Below are positions 1-9,053 of a stretch of 64,000 nucleotides of DNA, one piece after another. Location: positions 1-64,000 of the forward strand of contig JAYUQP010000066.1 of the NCBI GenBank assembly GCA_043757265.1, read 5' to 3'. Made by a program: the position numbers and the translations under genes. Source of the stretch: JANPLN01 sp043757265 (GTDB lineage: Bacteria; Bdellovibrionota; Bdellovibrionia; Bdellovibrionales; JAGQZY01). Numbering within the stretch: the stretch's first letter is position 1; each line of letters starts with the position of its first letter. The notes under the pieces are model-generated. The model saw only the letters and a program-made list of their open reading frames with translations, did no database searches and had not been told where the DNA came from.

Positions 1-3000
1 TTGGGAACGATTCCAAATACAGCCGCTGGTAATATTGCAGCAACAAATGCCCAGGCTGCGATCAACGAACTCGACAGCGAAAAAGTCGCAACAACAAGAG
101 CTATCAATACTGCCGCCGGCAGCGGTTTGAGCGGTGGCGGAGATCTTTCTGCTGATCGCAGCTTAAGTATCAACATCAATGGCACGACAGCCGAAACTGT
201 AGTTGCTGGCGCTGATGAAATTTTAATTTACGATGCAAGTGCAACAGTTCTTCGTAAAATGACCCGTACAAATTTCGTACTGAGTGAATCTGAAGTAGAC
301 GCCATGGTTTCAAACAACGGTTATCTTACCGCCGAAGCCGACACGCTTGCTACAGTGACCGGTCGTGGGGCTTCGACTGCAACAAGCATTACACTCAATA
401 CGCAGGCTCAAGCAAGATTTGCCGACGCTGCCGGTGGCGAGTATGCTGCAATCCAATCACCAGCAACGATTGCCACAAATTACGTATTAACATTACCCAC
501 AACTGCAGGAACTGCAAACCAAGTATTAACAACAGATGGTGCAGGAATATTAAGTTGGACAACTCCCGCTGCTGCAGGCGAAGTAAACACGGCGAGTAAC
601 CAGGGCGTTGCAGGCGTTGGACTCTTCGATGCGAAGTCGGGTGTGGATTTACAATTTAGAAATATCAATGCGGCCTCGAATAAAGTCACAGTTGCCCTCG
701 ATGCAGCAAACAAAGAAGTTGATATCAATGTTAATGAAGCTAATTTCGCACTCGGGACGATTCCAAATACAGCGGCTGGCAATATCGCAGCTACAAACGC
801 CCAGTCTGCTATCAACGAGTTAGATTCGGAAAAAGTAGCAAAAGCTGGCGATACAATGACCGGTCAACTGAACATGGGTCCAAAAGGTGTTGTGGCCGGC
901 GACGGCGGAGCCATTGCTTTTACGGAGCTCGCGGCAAATGGAATAAACACTGCTGCTGTTAGAGCACCAGATGCCATGCTCGCAAACTATGTTCTCACTC
1001 TTCCAGACACAGCCGGTGCGAGCGGACAAGTTTTAAGTACAAACGGCACGGGTGTATTAAGCTGGGTGAATCAATCCTCAATTGCCGATGACAGTTTAAA
1101 TTTTGATAAGTTTTCGGATGCGTTGGTCTTAGACGCATCCACTGACATCGGTGTAACAGGCGCAAACGTACTTTCTGTTACCAACACGGGCACGGGGGAT
1201 TCATTACGAGTGAACGATCAGGCCGCCGACACAAGCCCATTTGTGATTGATGCGAGTGGGAACGTAGGTATTGGAACAACAACAGCAGGTTCGAGATTAG
1301 AAGTAAGATCCTCAGCGATCTCTACGACGCCAATAAATGTTTTCAGCAGCACAGGGTTGTCTCTCTTTAATATAACTGAGTCAGCGAGCTCCAATGGAAC
1401 TTTAGAAGTTCGGGACTCAACTGGAACGGCAACAGTTCGACTTCATTCAAACGGTAACAGTGTGCTTTCGGGTGGGAATGTTGGGGTTGGTCTTTCCGAT
1501 CCTGGCACGCAGTTAGAGGTTAAAAACGTTCTCCGCATTCGCTCAACCAGTGGATCGAACGCAGCCATCACAAATGGAATGGATGGGCTTGATCTTGTTT
1601 CGGGGAGTTTAAATACGACGACTGCGCTGTATGGCACAGGTATTAAGTTTATGTCGAAGGACACAGATTTTGTCACAGAGACGCCAAAGCTTCTCGCCGG
1701 CATTTTTCCGCGCGCCACCGAAACTTACAATCTAGACACCAAAGGTGGTATGGCGATTGATTTTTCAACGGCGCCTAATAACGTTGGAGCGACATCCATA
1801 CCCACAGTTCGCATGTCTATAGATCATGATGGGGAAGTGGGAATCGGAACGACGACTCCAGGCACCATTCTTGATGTCGCAGGTGCAATCACAGCAAGAC
1901 CAAACGGCACACTCACAGGCCAAACAGGTCAGCTCATCATGCGCGAACTTGCCGTGGGTGGAACTGACACAGTAGCGATCCGTGCACCTGATGCAATCAC
2001 CACAAGTTTTTCATTAACACTTCCACCAACAGCAGGGACGGCAACTCAAGTTTTAACAACTGATGGTGCGGGACTTTTAAGTTGGACGTCTTCAGGTGCG
2101 GCGTCGATTGCTAATGACAGTTTAGATTTCTCTCACTTTGCAGATGCGATGACACTTGATGCAAGCACGGACGTAGCATCCTCTGGAACAAATGTCCTTT
2201 CCTTAACAAACACAGGTACAGGAAACTCGTTCTTGGTGAACGACCAAGCTGCCGACACAAGTCCCTTTGTGATTGATGCCAGCGGAAACGTGGGTATTGG
2301 AACTACGTTACCGAGCTTTGTTCTTTCCGTAAGTGGCCAGTCGGTTCAAACGGTAGGGATGGAACGCCACACAACGATCGATACGGCCGGAAACGACTTA
2401 ACGATTCAGGCTGGCGGCGCCACAGTAGGTGCAACTGATAAAAAAGGTGGAAATTTAATTCTTTCGACGGGCACAAACACGGGTAACGCAGGCTTCTCGG
2501 GTTCAGATATTTTATTTAAAGCTGGAGCGCAGGTCGGAGCTGGAGCGACGGTGGACGTCGCACCTACTACGGTAATGAATGTTGGCTGGTACGATACGAA
2601 TATTCCGCAGGTCATTATTGGATCTCAGACTTCGGTCAATGCCCCCTTACAGCTCAATTCCTCAAGCTCGACTGACTACATCGCCACGGGGGCGGCAAAT
2701 ACGCTAGGCCAAGCCTTTGACATCGGAATGAAGATTAAGAATACCACGGGCGAAGTTGATGCTTTTTCGTTTCTTGAATTGCAGACCGTCAACGGCAGTG
2801 CTCTTAATCAAAATGCTTACATTGGTGCTGTTTCCACTTTGGGAGCGGCTGCATACAGTCCAAATATTATTTTTGGGATGTCGACCGGCGTCGCCACCCG
2901 TGCCGAACGCATGCGGATTGAGTCAAATGGCAATATTGGTATCGGAACCACAATTCCTGGAACCATTCTCGACGCCGCAGGGGCGATCACCTCGCGACCA

Positions 3001-4677
3001 AATGGAACGGGTACTGGCCAGACAGGTCAGTTGATTATGCGCGAACTTGCAGTCGGCGGAACCGACACAGTAGCGATTCGTGCGCCTGATGCGATCACCA
3101 CAAGCTTTGCACTCACTCTTCCTGCAACTGCGGGAGCTGCAAACCAAGTGCTAACAACAGATGGTAGCGGTGTTTTATCCTGGAGCGCGCCATCTGCGGC
3201 ATCGAGTGTTGCAGCTGGTAACGGTACAGTAGCTGCGCCATCAATTTCGTTCTCAGGTGATCCCGATACTGGATTTTACTCAAATGGTGTGAACACAATC
3301 GGTATTAGTGCGGGAAATTCAAATGTTTTTAATGTTTCTAGCGCAGGGATAGTCTCGCCAACAGTCGGTGGTGCGGCAGTGTCTTCGGCTAACGGCACTG
3401 TGGCTGCTCCGGCGTATGCGTTTGCTGGTGATCCCGATACGGGATGGTTTAGACCAGCTGCCGATACAATGGCTGCCAGTATCGCCGGAGCTGAGCGAAT
3501 GAGAATTAACAACAATAACAATCTCACCACAGTGTCGGTCGAGGGTGGCGTATCGTCCTACGGCTTTTATGCTCGAAATAATTTTTACGAATCCTGGTTT
3601 GAGGATATGAATAATACAAACGATACTCAAAGTATGGCGAATTTTTGGCGTTCCCGAAACGATGCTACTCCTCCGGGAGCCGGTTTTGCAGGTCGAATCA
3701 ATTTTATCCTTGAAGGTTTTTCGGAGGCGTCGATCCCCTCTGCCTCCGAATTTATTTGGGGCTGGGAAAATGCACAAACAAACGACACGACAGATCGCGA
3801 TAGCTACCTTGCTTTTACAACAATGACAAATGCTGTGAGCACTGAAAAATTACGAATGACCTCCGCCGGCAACGTGGGTATCGGAACCACGACTCCTGAC
3901 GTAACTTTACATCCTGTTACAAACGACGCCGTTACAGCCGCGGTCACCAACGTTTTACGCATCGGTCATGATACGTCGGGAGTCGCCGCAGCAAACTACG
4001 GAACTGGAATCGTGCTTGCGGGTGAGACCACCACCACCGTCAACCAAGACATGGCAGGCATCGACGCAATTTGGACGACTGCAACGCATGCCACGCGCGC
4101 GTCTGCGATTCGATTTTCAACACTCACCGCAGGTGGTGCTTTGACCGAAAAAATGCGTATCGACGGCAGCGGGTTTGTGGGAATTCTCAATGCAGCACCG
4201 TCAGTGGCGTTGGATGTGACTGGAGACGTTGAGTACTCAGGCACTTTAACCGACGTTTCTGATCGTCGTATGAAAGAAAATATTCTGCCGCTTGACAGCG
4301 CGCTTGATAAACTTTTGGCCATCGAAGGTGTTTCGTTCGTGATGAAAAACGATCCTGACAAGCGAAAAGAAATCGGCGTGATTGCGCAAGACGTGGAAAC
4401 TGTGTTTCCAGAGCTCGTGCGTACTAAAAAAGATGCGCAGCAAACAAAATCGGTCAACTACATGGGCTTTATTGGGTACATCATCGAGGCAATTAAAGAA
4501 TTACATGTTAAGTTTTCGCAAAAAGACGTAGAGCATGATCAACAGTTTGCCACAATGCAGTTGGAGCTCCAAAAGCTACAAAAACAAAACCAACAGCTAC
4601 TTGAGATACTGCAAAAACAACAATCCGAAAAAGTCCCACAACGTTCTCCTGCACAAAAGTCGCCCGCACAAAACTAG
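1..4677 (+). CDS. Large fibre/adhesin-like protein with C-terminal S74 chaperone domain, 5' end outside the window
   Basis: The 3' part (1558 codons) of a giant repetitive surface or fibre protein. The first codon, TTG, is internal: a second copy of the opening module near nt 754 reads Ala-Leu-Gly-Thr-Ile-Pro at the same place, so the true start lies upstream. The body is built of repeated modules rich in Ala, Thr, Gly and Asn, with motifs such as GNVGIGTT (about six copies), DPDTG and LTLPxTAG that recall trimeric phage tail-fibre shafts. Around residue 1420 the SDRRMKENI motif begins a Peptidase_S74 domain. In known families this domain is an intramolecular chaperone that helps trimerise the fibre and then cuts itself off. 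Residues ~1500-1545 are Gln/Lys-rich and probably coiled coil. No other tail genes are nearby, so a cellular adhesin is more likely than a prophage gene. Confidence 0.85.
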   Translation: MGTIPNTAAGNIAATNAQAAINELDSEKVATTRAINTAAGSGLSGGGDLSADRSLSININGTTAETVVAGADEILIYDASATVLRKMTRTNFVLSESEVDAMVSNNGYLTAEADTLATVTGRGASTATSITLNTQAQARFADAAGGEYAAIQSPATIATNYVLTLPTTAGTANQVLTTDGAGILSWTTPAAAGEVNTASNQGVAGVGLFDAKSGVDLQFRNINAASNKVTVALDAANKEVDINVNEANFALGTIPNTAAGNIAATNAQSAINELDSEKVAKAGDTMTGQLNMGPKGVVAGDGGAIAFTELAANGINTAAVRAPDAMLANYVLTLPDTAGASGQVLSTNGTGVLSWVNQSSIADDSLNFDKFSDALVLDASTDIGVTGANVLSVTNTGTGDSLRVNDQAADTSPFVIDASGNVGIGTTTAGSRLEVRSSAISTTPINVFSSTGLSLFNITESASSNGTLEVRDSTGTATVRLHSNGNSVLSGGNVGVGLSDPGTQLEVKNVLRIRSTSGSNAAITNGMDGLDLVSGSLNTTTALYGTGIKFMSKDTDFVTETPKLLAGIFPRATETYNLDTKGGMAIDFSTAPNNVGATSIPTVRMSIDHDGEVGIGTTTPGTILDVAGAITARPNGTLTGQTGQLIMRELAVGGTDTVAIRAPDAITTSFSLTLPPTAGTATQVLTTDGAGLLSWTSSGAASIANDSLDFSHFADAMTLDASTDVASSGTNVLSLTNTGTGNSFLVNDQAADTSPFVIDASGNVGIGTTLPSFVLSVSGQSVQTVGMERHTTIDTAGNDLTIQAGGATVGATDKKGGNLILSTGTNTGNAGFSGSDILFKAGAQVGAGATVDVAPTTVMNVGWYDTNIPQVIIGSQTSVNAPLQLNSSSSTDYIATGAANTLGQAFDIGMKIKNTTGEVDAFSFLELQTVNGSALNQNAYIGAVSTLGAAAYSPNIIFGMSTGVATRAERMRIESNGNIGIGTTIPGTILDAAGAITSRPNGTGTGQTGQLIMRELAVGGTDTVAIRAPDAITTSFALTLPATAGAANQVLTTDGSGVLSWSAPSAASSVAAGNGTVAAPSISFSGDPDTGFYSNGVNTIGISAGNSNVFNVSSAGIVSPTVGGAAVSSANGTVAAPAYAFAGDPDTGWFRPAADTMAASIAGAERMRINNNNNLTTVSVEGGVSSYGFYARNNFYESWFEDMNNTNDTQSMANFWRSRNDATPPGAGFAGRINFILEGFSEASIPSASEFIWGWENAQTNDTTDRDSYLAFTTMTNAVSTEKLRMTSAGNVGIGTTTPDVTLHPVTNDAVTAAVTNVLRIGHDTSGVAAANYGTGIVLAGETTTTVNQDMAGIDAIWTTATHATRASAIRFSTLTAGGALTEKMRIDGSGFVGILNAAPSVALDVTGDVEYSGTLTDVSDRRMKENILPLDSALDKLLAIEGVSFVMKNDPDKRKEIGVIAQDVETVFPELVRTKKDAQQTKSVNYMGFIGYIIEAIKELHVKFSQKDVEHDQQFATMQLELQKLQKQNQQLLEILQKQQSEKVPQRSPAQKSPAQN

Positions 4678-4734
4678 TTGCTCTCCATTCTGTGAGTATG
4701 AGAAGGTGTTGCTTCATCCACTCAAGGAGCAAAT

Positions 4735-6183
4735 TTGAAAATTGCTGTGTCGGGCGCGACGGGCTTTATTGGTTCGGCCCTTGTCGATAAAATAATAAAA
4801 AATACAGATTGGAATGTGGTTGGGCTGAGCCGCAGGGAAGGCGAATCGCAACAAGAACGATTAGAAATGCGCCCTTGCGATCTTTATAATCTGGGCGAGG
4901 TGAATCGTGGCCTTGCGGGTTGCGATATTGGTATTTACCTTGTGCATTCCATGCTCAAGCCCACCTCGCGGCTTGTGCAGGGAAATTTTCACGATTTTGA
5001 TTTTATCTTGGCCGACAACTTTGCGAGAGCTGCGGCTCGAAACAATTTAAAACTTATCATTTACGTGAGCGGCATTGTCCCGCACGATAAAACCGATCTA
5101 TCGTTGCATTTAGCCAGTCGTCTTGAAGTCGAAAAAACGCTGAATGGATGGGGTGTTCCGGTCCTAACACTTCGAAGCGGATTGGTGATTGGGCCCAATG
5201 GATCATCGTTTCGTATCCTCCAGCGGTTGGTGGAGCGTCTGCCGCTCCTTGTGCTTCCGTCGTGGATGAAAAACTCCACGCAGGTGGTGTTCATCAATGA
5301 TCTTTTGGAAGTGATCTTGCGAGTGCTTCAAAAACCGCCTGTGGAATCAAAAAGCTTTGATGTTGTACATCCTGAGATTCTTACCTATCGCGAACTTTTA
5401 CAGCGAACAGTCAAGGCCTTGGGGCTTAAACGAAAAATGTGGTACGTTCCGCTAATACCTCTTTGGGTTTCAAAGTTCTGGGTGTGCATAATCACCGGCG
5501 TTCCAAAACAGCTCGTGTATCCGCTTATCGAAAGTCTCGAACAGTCCATGCTTGCCCGTTTCGAAAAGCAACTCACGCATGAATACTCGGTGGACTACAC
5601 GTCCATTGATGAGTCTCTCCTTCAAAGCGTGAAGGAAACACCACTCAGCGAAACACCAACAAACACAACAACAATAAAGTGGAAGGACGAAGAGAAGCGC
5701 ATCAACGAAGTTCAGTCGGTGCAGCGGTTACCGCTGCCGGGTGGTTGGTCGGCAAGTGACGTTGCCGAACATTACAGCAATTGGATATCGCGTTTTTTTC
5801 GCTCGCTCCTCAATGTAAAAAAAGTGGACGACCTTGTGATTTTTTATTTTGTAAATATTCGTTTTCCATTGCTCAAGCTTCGCCTTCGTGATGAGCCTGA
5901 GTTCAAACGTCGGAGGGCATTTGATGTTGTGGGGGGGTGGCTGGTTTTTACTCGCAATAAAGGGTGGCTTGAGTTTCGCGAAGGAACAAATAATAAGACA
6001 GTTTTTGCCTCGATCTATCGCTATCGCCCCAGATTGCCGTGGCTCATCTATAGATACAGCCAAGCACTTCTGCACGCGTGGGTGATGGCAAACTTTGCAA
6101 AAGAACTGGAACGCCACCGGTTAGCCATTATCAGTAAAAATCTCAACCGATTCAAGGATGACGAAAGCATTTCTCCCACCTAA
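4735..6183 (+). CDS. NAD(P)-binding SDR/NmrA-like protein fused to a DUF2867-like domain
   Basis: A 482-residue protein. The N-terminus holds a Rossmann nucleotide-binding motif, GATGFIGSAL (residues 7-16), typical of atypical extended SDRs that bind NAD(P)H. About residues 1-290 form the epimerase-like part. About residues 335-470 resemble DUF2867, with the pattern GGWLVF, GWLEFRE and a Tyr/Trp-rich end. This fusion is known among uncharacterised SDR proteins, and the substrate cannot be read from sequence. The start is TTG at 4735, preceded by AAGGAG about six bases upstream; no ATG fits as well. It follows the fibre gene after 57 nt on the same strand, so co-transcription is possible. It is probably a cytoplasmic oxidoreductase or a redox-sensing protein. 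Confidence 0.8.
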   Translation: MKIAVSGATGFIGSALVDKIIKNTDWNVVGLSRREGESQQERLEMRPCDLYNLGEVNRGLAGCDIGIYLVHSMLKPTSRLVQGNFHDFDFILADNFARAAARNNLKLIIYVSGIVPHDKTDLSLHLASRLEVEKTLNGWGVPVLTLRSGLVIGPNGSSFRILQRLVERLPLLVLPSWMKNSTQVVFINDLLEVILRVLQKPPVESKSFDVVHPEILTYRELLQRTVKALGLKRKMWYVPLIPLWVSKFWVCIITGVPKQLVYPLIESLEQSMLARFEKQLTHEYSVDYTSIDESLLQSVKETPLSETPTNTTTIKWKDEEKRINEVQSVQRLPLPGGWSASDVAEHYSNWISRFFRSLLNVKKVDDLVIFYFVNIRFPLLKLRLRDEPEFKRRRAFDVVGGWLVFTRNKGWLEFREGTNNKTVFASIYRYRPRLPWLIYRYSQALLHAWVMANFAKELERHRLAIISKNLNRFKDDESISPT

Positions 6184-6215
6184 GAAGTCTTGCCAATTGT
6201 CCCGTGACCCAAACC

Positions 6216-6245
6216 GAGATCCTTCACTTTGCTCAGGACGACGGG
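6216..6245 (+). repeat. Dispersed REP-like element, degenerate copy
   Basis: The stretch GAGATCCTTC, then CTCAGGACGAC, matches the core of the elements at 29308-29336 and 29503-29533 (GATCCTTCGCT then GCTCAGGATGAC). It lies just downstream of the SDR gene. The element is weakly palindromic. This copy has several substitutions. Confidence 0.6.
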
Positions 6246-6252
6246 AAGTTAA

Positions 6253-6372
6253 TTATTTACGGACAGAGTGGGCGGGGATGGGTCGTGTTTCGGCAGTTTT
6301 AGGGCCTCTTTTTGAAGGTTTGCCTTCTTTTTTTGGTGGTGCAACTTTTGGGGCCCGAGTTCCTTTTTTCAT
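6253..6372 (-). CDS. Small, very basic, proline-rich protein (39 aa)
   Basis: A short reading frame starting with ATG at 6372. A good Shine-Dalgarno sequence, GGAG, sits five bases before the start (TGGAGATTTTATG). The product begins MKKGTRAPKVAPPKKEG and is almost entirely Lys, Arg, Pro, Ala and Ser with no hydrophobic core, so it is predicted to be disordered and strongly positive. It might bind nucleic acid or the ribosome, but no family is recognised. The frame fills a 320-bp gap between two plus-strand genes. The exact SD spacing and the biased composition argue for a real gene; the short length argues for caution. Confidence 0.5.
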   Translation of the reverse strand: MKKGTRAPKVAPPKKEGKPSKRGPKTAETRPIPAHSVRK

Positions 6373-6504
6373 AAAATCTCCATTTGTTTTGTTAAGTATT
6401 GCTTCGATATACCTCAAAATTCGAAAGCGCTCCAGGCAAAATGGCAAATGCGACCACTTTAGCTGCTCTTGCCCAAAATCCCCCATTGAAGTAAGAATAT
6501 TCAG

Positions 6505-7203
6505 GTGAATATTCCAAAGATTCCAAAAAAACACCGACCCAAAGGTTTCGATATTCTGTACGAAGACCGGGATTTGATCATCGGCAATAAAACAGCTGGG
6601 TTTTTGACAGTGGCCGCTCTTTGGGAAAAAGAAAACACAATTCACGAGATTTTAAATTCCTATGTGCGAAAAGGAAACGCTCGCTCACAAAAATCGGTCT
6701 ATGTGGTTCACCGACTGGATCAAGCAACCTCGGGTGTTCTAATTTTTGCAAAAACTCCCGAAGTGCAGGATTTCATGAAGGACAATTGGAAAACGACCAA
6801 GAAGACCTACTATGCGGTTGTTCGCGGGCAGATGCCCAAACAACACGATACGATTTCGAGCTATCTTGTGGAGGACGAAGATTATGTCGTATCTTCGACG
6901 ACTGATACGGAAAAAGGAAAGCTCGCAGTAACCGAGTATACCGTTTTGAAAGAAGACAAAAACGTTAGCCTGCTCAAAATCAATTTACTTACCGGAAAAA
7001 AGAATCAAATCCGGGTGCACATGGCCGAAGCAGGTCACCCAGTTGCTGGTGATGCTAAATACGGCAAAGAAAAGTCAGCTCGCAGTCAACTTTTGCTACA
7101 TTCTTTTTCCATTGAGTTTACTCATCCGTTTAGCGGCAAGCGCGTTACAGTACAAGCCGATGTTCCAGATTATTTTAAACGCGCCATAGACTATTCGTTT
7201 TAG
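6505..7203 (+). CDS. RluA-family RNA pseudouridine synthase
   Basis: A 232-residue pseudouridine synthase of the RluA family, which isomerises specific uridines in rRNA or tRNA. The catalytic motif HRLDQATSG is present near residue 72, with the catalytic Asp inside it. The family's later motif appears as LLTGKKNQIRVHMAEAGHPVAGD. There is no N-terminal S4 domain, so it belongs with short RluA/TruC-like enzymes. The start is GTG at 6505; no strong ribosome-binding site is visible, and a slightly different start is possible. It is convergent with the FMN-binding protein at 7231, with only 27 nt between them. The RNA target cannot be told from sequence. Confidence 0.9.
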   Translation: MNIPKIPKKHRPKGFDILYEDRDLIIGNKTAGFLTVAALWEKENTIHEILNSYVRKGNARSQKSVYVVHRLDQATSGVLIFAKTPEVQDFMKDNWKTTKKTYYAVVRGQMPKQHDTISSYLVEDEDYVVSSTTDTEKGKLAVTEYTVLKEDKNVSLLKINLLTGKKNQIRVHMAEAGHPVAGDAKYGKEKSARSQLLLHSFSIEFTHPFSGKRVTVQADVPDYFKRAIDYSF

Positions 7204-7230
7204 AACGTGTTTCAACAAATTACGTATCTG

Positions 7231-7770
7231 TTAGAACATGACCTTACCCACGGCATCTTTTTCGCCGTGGTATTCTTTACCTTGAATAATGGCTGCTGCC
7301 ATTCCAAAAAGCGATACAACTTTGCTGCTCGGTCCGTCCCAGAATTCAGCAGACTTTGCCGAAATTCTTATTAAAACCATAGACGGATCGCCAAGCCCTT
7401 CGGGATACCAAGCTTTCATGATAGGACTCCAATACTTTTCCATGATTAACTTGTCGTTATCTAAACTCCCCATGCCGACAACACTCATGTAGGAATTTCG
7501 AGCAGGATCAGAGTAAGCGAGGCACACCTCTTTTGATTCTTGTATCTGATCGCAAATATTATTTTCGAATTTGGTAAAAATCCAAATTATGTTTTTGTCT
7601 TCGGCGTCTAAAATTGTGTGCATGGGGCGAGACACAATGTTTCCATCCGCGTTTATAGAACTCAACATCGCGGTAGGACATTCCTTTATAATTCGTTCAA
7701 AGGTCAGTCTGTTTTCTTCAGTTTGACTGTTTGTCGGTTCAGTCTCTTGTAAATTATCTAGCTCATTCAT
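7231..7770 (-). CDS. Pyridoxamine 5'-phosphate oxidase-like general stress protein (FMN-binding split barrel)
   Basis: About 179 residues resembling general stress protein 26 of the PNPOx-like split-barrel superfamily, which binds FMN or related cofactors. Recognisable elements are PTAMLSSINADGNIVSRPM near the start of the barrel, IIWIFTK, a YSDP.RNSYMSVVG strand and a final WDGPSSKV segment. The role is probably redox or stress related; no catalytic step can be assigned. An upstream in-frame ATG at 7782 exists, but the AGGG sequence with five-base spacing favours the ATG at 7770 (MNELDN). It stands alone between convergent and co-directional neighbours. Confidence 0.85.
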   Translation of the reverse strand: MNELDNLQETEPTNSQTEENRLTFERIIKECPTAMLSSINADGNIVSRPMHTILDAEDKNIIWIFTKFENNICDQIQESKEVCLAYSDPARNSYMSVVGMGSLDNDKLIMEKYWSPIMKAWYPEGLGDPSMVLIRISAKSAEFWDGPSSKVVSLFGMAAAIIQGKEYHGEKDAVGKVMF

Positions 7771-7912
7771 CGATACCCTCATTCTAAATTTAAATTATCA
7801 TGTATAACTTAATGTTTTTCATGAATCCAGTTGCGCCTGCAACTTACAATTTAGCAATAGCTTAAGAAGAATGGTGTTGTCGTTTGGAGATATCTTAACT
7901 TGATCAAAATTT

Positions 7913-8560
7913 TTAGAACTTAAAGAGCAATGCAAATTCTTGCGGCATTTCTGATACAAAAGTGTGGGCGAAGATTTCAATGCTTTTGCAATGCAAGAAC
8001 ATACGTTTTTGTGAATACAGCTGCGCAATTTTTTCGTTGTACTTAGGGCTATTGTAACGGGGATCGCCCACAATGGCATGATTAGCAAGGGCTGTGTGTT
8101 TTCGGATTTGATGCTGACGCCCGGTAATCAAATTAAATTCGCACAACGTAAAATAATTATTGCTCTTAATGGCTTGAAAGCGAGATTCGCAAGGGACGCG
8201 GTTTTTCGCCATTCCTTGCGGATTTTTATGACCCTCTGCTTTGTCTGTCAGCGGGCGATTCCAGATGCCTGAAGGTTCCGGCAGTGTTCCTTTAAGAATC
8301 CCGCAGTACAGCTTGCGAGTGAGTTTATCTTCAAACTGCTTAGCCCACAGGCCTGCATTTTTTGGGTTCAATGCTAAAATCTGAATTCCACTTGTTTCTT
8401 TATCCAGACGATGGACAGGCAGTAATTTTTTTATGCCCAGTTGTTTTTCAAGGACCTGTAATAAATTTTGCGGATCCTCGTTGTTATGCACCGAAAGTCC
8501 AGCAGGCTTATTTACGATTAAAATATTCTCGTCCGAGAAGACAATGGGTATTGTGGTCAT
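7913..8560 (-). CDS. RluA-family pseudouridine synthase, catalytic domain only
   Basis: A 215-residue RluA-family enzyme. It starts with FSDENILIVNKPAGLSVH, carries the catalytic HRLDKETSG motif near residue 51 and the NLITGRQHQIRKH motif near residue 143. It has no S4 RNA-binding domain. A free-standing S4 protein of matching subtype is encoded just upstream at 8796-9053, so the pair may be a split enzyme. The start codon overlaps the stop of slyX by one base (TAATG), which suggests translational coupling. It modifies uridines in structured RNA; the exact site is unknown. It is distinct from the other RluA-like gene at 6505. Confidence 0.9.
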   Translation of the reverse strand: MTTIPIVFSDENILIVNKPAGLSVHNNEDPQNLLQVLEKQLGIKKLLPVHRLDKETSGIQILALNPKNAGLWAKQFEDKLTRKLYCGILKGTLPEPSGIWNRPLTDKAEGHKNPQGMAKNRVPCESRFQAIKSNNYFTLCEFNLITGRQHQIRKHTALANHAIVGDPRYNSPKYNEKIAQLYSQKRMFLHCKSIEIFAHTFVSEMPQEFALLFKF

Positions 8561-8757
8561 TAGTAGTGGGGCGGTTTTTCGTTTTTATGAAGTGTGGATT
8601 CATCACCGGCGGTGATTTTGTCGGTTAACAGCTTCATACTTTTTTCTATTTTTTCGAGAGAGAGGTACTGATCGTTCACAGTTTTTTGCAGCTCATCGAT
8701 AAGAACTTCTTGAAAAGAAATTTTAGTTTCTAAATCGATCAAGCGCTGTTCGGTCAT
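8560..8757 (-). CDS. slyX: SlyX family protein
   Basis: A 65-residue protein that matches the SlyX family: an acidic, heptad-rich coiled coil (TEQRLIDLETKISFQE, then IDELQKTV) and the hallmark C-terminal PPHY. SlyX proteins form short coiled-coil trimers or bundles; their molecular role remains poorly known. The stop codon shares a base with the start of the downstream pseudouridine synthase, and the S4-domain gene lies 38 nt upstream, so the three form a likely operon. The start is ATG at 8757, with an AGGA about ten bases upstream. Confidence 0.9.
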   Translation of the reverse strand: MTEQRLIDLETKISFQEVLIDELQKTVNDQYLSLEKIEKSMKLLTDKITAGDESTLHKNEKPPHY

Positions 8758-8795
8758 TTTGGCCAGTTCCTATGCTTTCAAAGAAAATCTAAAAA

Positions 8796-9053
8796 TCAAA
8801 ATCCTAAAATATCAACGTAGGTGGTTCCCTTAGCAAGGCTTGAGGTGGGCTTTGCCCGTTGCCCTTTAATCAGAATGTGTCCATTATTGAACAACTGTTT
8901 AAATTTGCTGCGACTCATTTGCTGAAGAGCAGTTTGCTGAGTTTGTGATTTCATCGCGGCAAGAAGGCACGAATCCAAACGACTTTGCGCTCGATCCAAA
9001 TCAATTGTGATGCGAAACGATTTTTCAGGTTGGGGCGGGATAAAGTCTTTCAT
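8796..9053 (-). CDS. Free-standing S4 RNA-binding domain protein
   Basis: An 85-residue protein whose second half is an S4 domain of the RluA type: LDSCLLAAM, then MSRSKFKQLFNNGHILIKG, then LAKGTTYVDIL. In typical RluA, RluC or RluD proteins this domain is fused to the N-terminus of the catalytic domain and grips structured RNA. Here it is a separate gene, and the nearby synthase at 7913 lacks one. The start ATG at 9053 has GAGGA five bases upstream. It probably binds rRNA or tRNA, either with the synthase or alone. Confidence 0.8.
   Translation of the reverse strand: MKDFIPPQPEKSFRITIDLDRAQSRLDSCLLAAMKSQTQQTALQQMSRSKFKQLFNNGHILIKGQRAKPTSSLAKGTTYVDILGF

Noticed and set aside
3319..3777. 152-codon frame antisense to the fibre gene
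   Set aside because: Repetitive, without start signals; a shadow of the repeat-rich coding strand.
1..4677. Prophage origin of the fibre gene
   Set aside because: S74 domains are also found in cellular surface proteins, and no capsid, portal, terminase or integrase genes are present around it.
6158..6508. 116-codon plus-strand frame in the gap before the first RluA gene
   Set aside because: It overlaps the end of the SDR gene, has no SD and no pattern; the minus-strand small frame in the same gap is better supported.
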